From Blastocatellia bacterium (GTDB lineage: Bacteria > Acidobacteriota > Blastocatellia > Pyrinomonadales > Pyrinomonadaceae): a DNA stretch of 64,000 nt. Below are positions 61,857-64,000 of this stretch, piece by piece. The stretch lies in assembly GCA_003168335.1 (NCBI GenBank), contig PMSM01000010.1, forward strand, positions 905,588-969,587, written 5' to 3'. The notes under the pieces are model-generated. The model was not told the DNA's origin. It saw only the letters and a program-made list of their open reading frames with translations, and made no database searches. The translations under genes were made by a program, and so were the position numbers. Every line of letters begins with the position of its first letter. Position 1 is the stretch's first letter.

Positions 61857-62912
61857 CTATTTGCCTACCATCAGAATTGAAAACGAACCCGGCAACATGG
61901 GACCGCGGGCGGGACGCCCTGCTGGCCCTGATGGCGCGTTAGCGGGAGGTGCCCCAAACTCAGCCGCCATGGTAAACACATGATTTGTCTTAGTGTCGAG
62001 GGCGAGAGTCTTGGCGCCCGCCATGGTTTGCAGCGTCTGCTCTACAACGAAGTTCGTGGGACTGTTTTCCTTCACGAATGTCATCGTGCCGGCACCTTCC
62101 GCGCTGATCGCTTCCATAGTAGCCGGATTGAAGGCGACGGTATCCACACCCGTCCCGGTTGGGAGAGTGGTGATGATGTTGCCGTTTTTGGCATTGACGA
62201 TGATCACTACAGGTGAGGGCTGGCGGTAATACGCAGAGAGGATGTGATTCTTCCCGTCAAAGGCCAGCCCGCTTCCACCACGGCCCTTCGAGCTAACGTC
62301 GTAGTGAGCCGTAACTTTCATGTTCTTTGCGTCCACCACGGCAATGTTCGCCTTGTCCGAGATGTTCACGTAGATCGTGCCTTTGCCATCGCTCACCGCC
62401 TGTTCCGGCGCTCCGCCTAGGTCGAGTGTCCCCACCACGGTACCCTCCTTTGCATCGATCACCGTGGCGTATGGAGCCTGGTGGCTCAGGACCCACACCC
62501 GCTCGTTGTACGGGTCGAGCATGATTCCGTCAGGTCGGCCGCCCACGTCAATAGTCTTGATCACTTTCAAGGTTTGCGAGTCCCACATGGTGATTGGCTT
62601 TGTGGTGGAGAATCCGTGATGCGATTTGGGGTCAACCGTGGCGCCGCCGGCACTAACGTTGTCGACCTCGCCTACCGGTTCGAGCGTATCCAGGTTGAAG
62701 ACAGCCAAATGCCCTTTCGGACCACCGCGCGGAGTGTACAAACGGCGTCCTTTGACGTCCGCGAAAATGTAGTCAAACCCACCCTCTCCGCCAACTTTGA
62801 CTGTCCTTAGTACCTGATAAGGACCTGCGGTTGGGGCGTGCTGGGCCAAACCTATGGACGCCAACATCGCGATCCCTGCTGCAAGTACAACCGCTAAACA
62901 AAATGGTCGCAT
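61857..62912 (-). CDS. YncE-like YVTN beta-propeller protein (paralog 3)
   Basis: The 351-residue product has a signal peptide (residues 1-23, ending GLAQ) and YVTN propeller blades: VGGEGGFDYIFADVKGRRLYTPRGG, FNLDTLEPVGEVDNV, WDSQTLKVIKTIDVGGRPDGIMLDPYNERVWVLS and onward. The C-terminus APSGPAGRPARGPMLPGSFSILMVGK follows the same Pro/Gly linker style as the other two paralogs. GGAAGGGGG precedes the ATG. It heads a block with the coiled-coil gene. Confidence 0.85.
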   Translation of the reverse strand: MRPFCLAVVLAAGIAMLASIGLAQHAPTAGPYQVLRTVKVGGEGGFDYIFADVKGRRLYTPRGGPKGHLAVFNLDTLEPVGEVDNVSAGGATVDPKSHHGFSTTKPITMWDSQTLKVIKTIDVGGRPDGIMLDPYNERVWVLSHQAPYATVIDAKEGTVVGTLDLGGAPEQAVSDGKGTIYVNISDKANIAVVDAKNMKVTAHYDVSSKGRGGSGLAFDGKNHILSAYYRQPSPVVIIVNAKNGNIITTLPTGTGVDTVAFNPATMEAISAEGAGTMTFVKENSPTNFVVEQTLQTMAGAKTLALDTKTNHVFTMAAEFGAPPANAPSGPAGRPARGPMLPGSFSILMVGK

Positions 62913-63080
62913 GAAATACCCCCTTCCATTGACATGGAATCTCCATTCATCACAGCAGCAAGCGCTAGGGCGCGCTGCGATTATTCTCTAATTACGTTCC
63001 GCGTTGAGTTCACTCCACCCATCGATGCTTCTATTCCAATCTGAAATAGAAGTCAACAGACTTTGGCGGGTACAGGAGAT

Positions 63081-63121
63081 GCGTACGCTTGACTCCGTCT
63101 TTCATACCCGATTTGTTGGGT
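63081..63121 (-). repeat. short attC-like site (d)
   Basis: Reads gcgtacgcttgactccgtct and ends gttgggt, a good core inverse of acccaac. It lies 19 bp after the stop of the 38-codon ORF. It is the rightmost site of the array. Confidence 0.6.
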
Positions 63122-63139
63122 GCCTGTTTGTCAGACCAA

Positions 63140-63256
63140 TCACTTGGTGGCGACGGGCGCAAAAGGGCGAGCCGGCCCGTGCTCAGGTTGATATTTTTTC
63201 AAAATGATAAGAGCAATGATTGACGTAATACTGAAACCAAAAGCACCGGGGCGCAT
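63140..63256 (-). CDS. 38-residue single-helix membrane peptide
   Basis: The short frame reads MRPGAFGFSITSIIALIILKKYQPEHGP..., a basic start, one hydrophobic helix of about 15 residues and a short polar tail. It ends 19 bp before attC-like site (d), at the same distance as the other cassette genes. No good ribosome binding site is seen and the frame stays open upstream, so it may be the end of a longer lost protein. Confidence 0.4.
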   Translation of the reverse strand: MRPGAFGFSITSIIALIILKKYQPEHGPARPFAPVATK

Positions 63257-63458
63257 TTTGGACGTTAAGAAAAAGCTGGTTGTTGAAAATGGAAAACTGG
63301 ATTCCCACAGCACCAGAAGGAGAAGCGTGCAACTTTGATTTGCTCTACTGTGGGGTGCAACACGTGGCAGAGGTAAGAGCTATGTCATTCCTTACGGCTT
63401 GACATCTCAACAAATCCTAGCCGAAACTCCATTGCGTTTAAAGCGGAGTGTTTATTCA

Positions 63459-64000
63459 ATGAGTCATTCTTCACACGTTCATGTCGGCGAGCACGAAGAC
63501 GCCGATTCCACGAAGACCAGTAAATTCGAACTTATCGCGGCGGTTTTGCTTGGCCTTGCCGGCATACTCACGGCCTTAGCGAGTTTTCAGGCCGGCCTTT
63601 GGAACGGGAAAATGTCCGAGCACTACGGAAAAGCCAACGCGATGGCGACCGCCGCTGCCGCGGAGAAGAGTCGCGCGATCGTCGAGATGTCAAGAGACGC
63701 GACCGTAGATATTCAGGCAAAGCAACTGATCATGGAGGGCGATGAGAATCCCGCTGTACGACTGCGTGACCATACAATCGCGGCTTATCTTTATACAGTC
63801 CAGATGAGCGACGCTGGTTACAAGGCTATGGGGTTTCCGGCAGAAGCCAAAAAGCTGGTCAAGGATGATCCGAAGACGCCGCAAGACGAAAGCAAAGTCG
63901 CTGCGTTTGGGGAAGAACTCATTGATAAGGCGCTCCGAAACGAGCTGACCGATAACGCAAATTATCGCAACGAGATGTTGGCTGAGAGTAAAAAGGGTTC
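63459..64000 (+). CDS. membrane protein of unknown function (cut by window edge)
   Basis: The frame starts at ATG 63459 after ggagtgttt and runs past the window end with 180 codons. It reads MSHSSHVHVGEHEDADSTKTSKFELIAAVLLGLAGILTALASFQAGLWNGK, a His/Asp-rich head, one helix, then a periplasmic helical region (SEHYGKANAMATAAAAEKSRAIVEMSRDATVDIQAKQLIMEG). It resembles the DUF4337-like membrane proteins of unknown role, but the remainder is needed to decide. It is plus-strand and outside the cassette array. Confidence 0.6.
   Translation, partial: MSHSSHVHVGEHEDADSTKTSKFELIAAVLLGLAGILTALASFQAGLWNGKMSEHYGKANAMATAAAAEKSRAIVEMSRDATVDIQAKQLIMEGDENPAVRLRDHTIAAYLYTVQMSDAGYKAMGFPAEAKKLVKDDPKTPQDESKVAAFGEELIDKALRNELTDNANYRNEMLAESKKG

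Noticed and set aside
1-64000. CRISPR arrays and prophage structural genes
   Set aside because: No regularly spaced direct repeats, and no capsid, tail or terminase genes were seen. The RHS repeats are coding.

Overview
The window looks like a chromosomal piece of an acidobacterium, probably Blastocatellia-like. This is inferred from the gene families: a VWFA-related acidobacterial-type protein, a MacB/FtsX permease of the ADOP type, large BNR beta-propeller proteins, three paralogous YncE-like propellers, and abundant short palindromic repeats between genes. No rRNA is present, so the assignment is indirect. The only tRNA is tRNA-Met(CAT) at 20586-20662.

The left part (1-20.6 kb) is ordinary chromosome rich in exported proteins. 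It holds a seven-repeat septoil-knot protein (2282), a relic of a methyltransferase (2823), a BNR propeller followed by a YncE-like propeller (4675-8458), a gluzincin-like metallopeptidase (8610), a propeller lipoprotein (10108), a phosphoesterase (12191), a class A beta-lactamase (14006), a sigma/anti-sigma/secretin-like operon (15200-17427), a CDP-alcohol phosphatidyltransferase and GtrA pair (18101-19319), and a threonine dehydratase. Hairpin clusters and REPIN-like pairs fill the gaps.

The middle (20.8-30.8 kb) is an RHS island. A 2078-residue exported RHS protein with an embedded DUF4214 domain is followed by a small exported protein and a frameshifted second copy of the RHS C-terminal tip. 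The island is bracketed by a perfect 156-bp inverted duplication of the 3' end of the next gene, a 1229-residue BNR protein (30625-34314). From 35 to 44 kb lie an alpha/beta hydrolase, an sdpRI-like pair, and a MerR-headed operon for a MacAB-type exporter (permease, HlyD adaptor, ATPase). The MerR promoter overlaps its own start codon.

The most interesting part is about 45.2-63.3 kb. Here at least nine attC or attC-like integron recombination sites, all in one orientation, mostly sit 12-33 bp after the stop codons of minus-strand genes. No integron integrase is visible, so this is a candidate CALIN (cluster of attC sites lacking an integrase). Cassette contents include an NTF2-like protein, a carboxypeptidase-regulatory-domain protein, an esterase, a YncE-like propeller, a gamma-glutamylcyclotransferase-like protein, a DUF2090 aldolase-like protein and several unknown exported proteins. 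The array is scarred by remnants of one IS6-type insertion sequence, a beheaded resolvase, and broken HAD, VIT1 and beta-hydroxyacid dehydrogenase genes.

All calls rest on reading the sequence and remembered family signatures; no database search was run.
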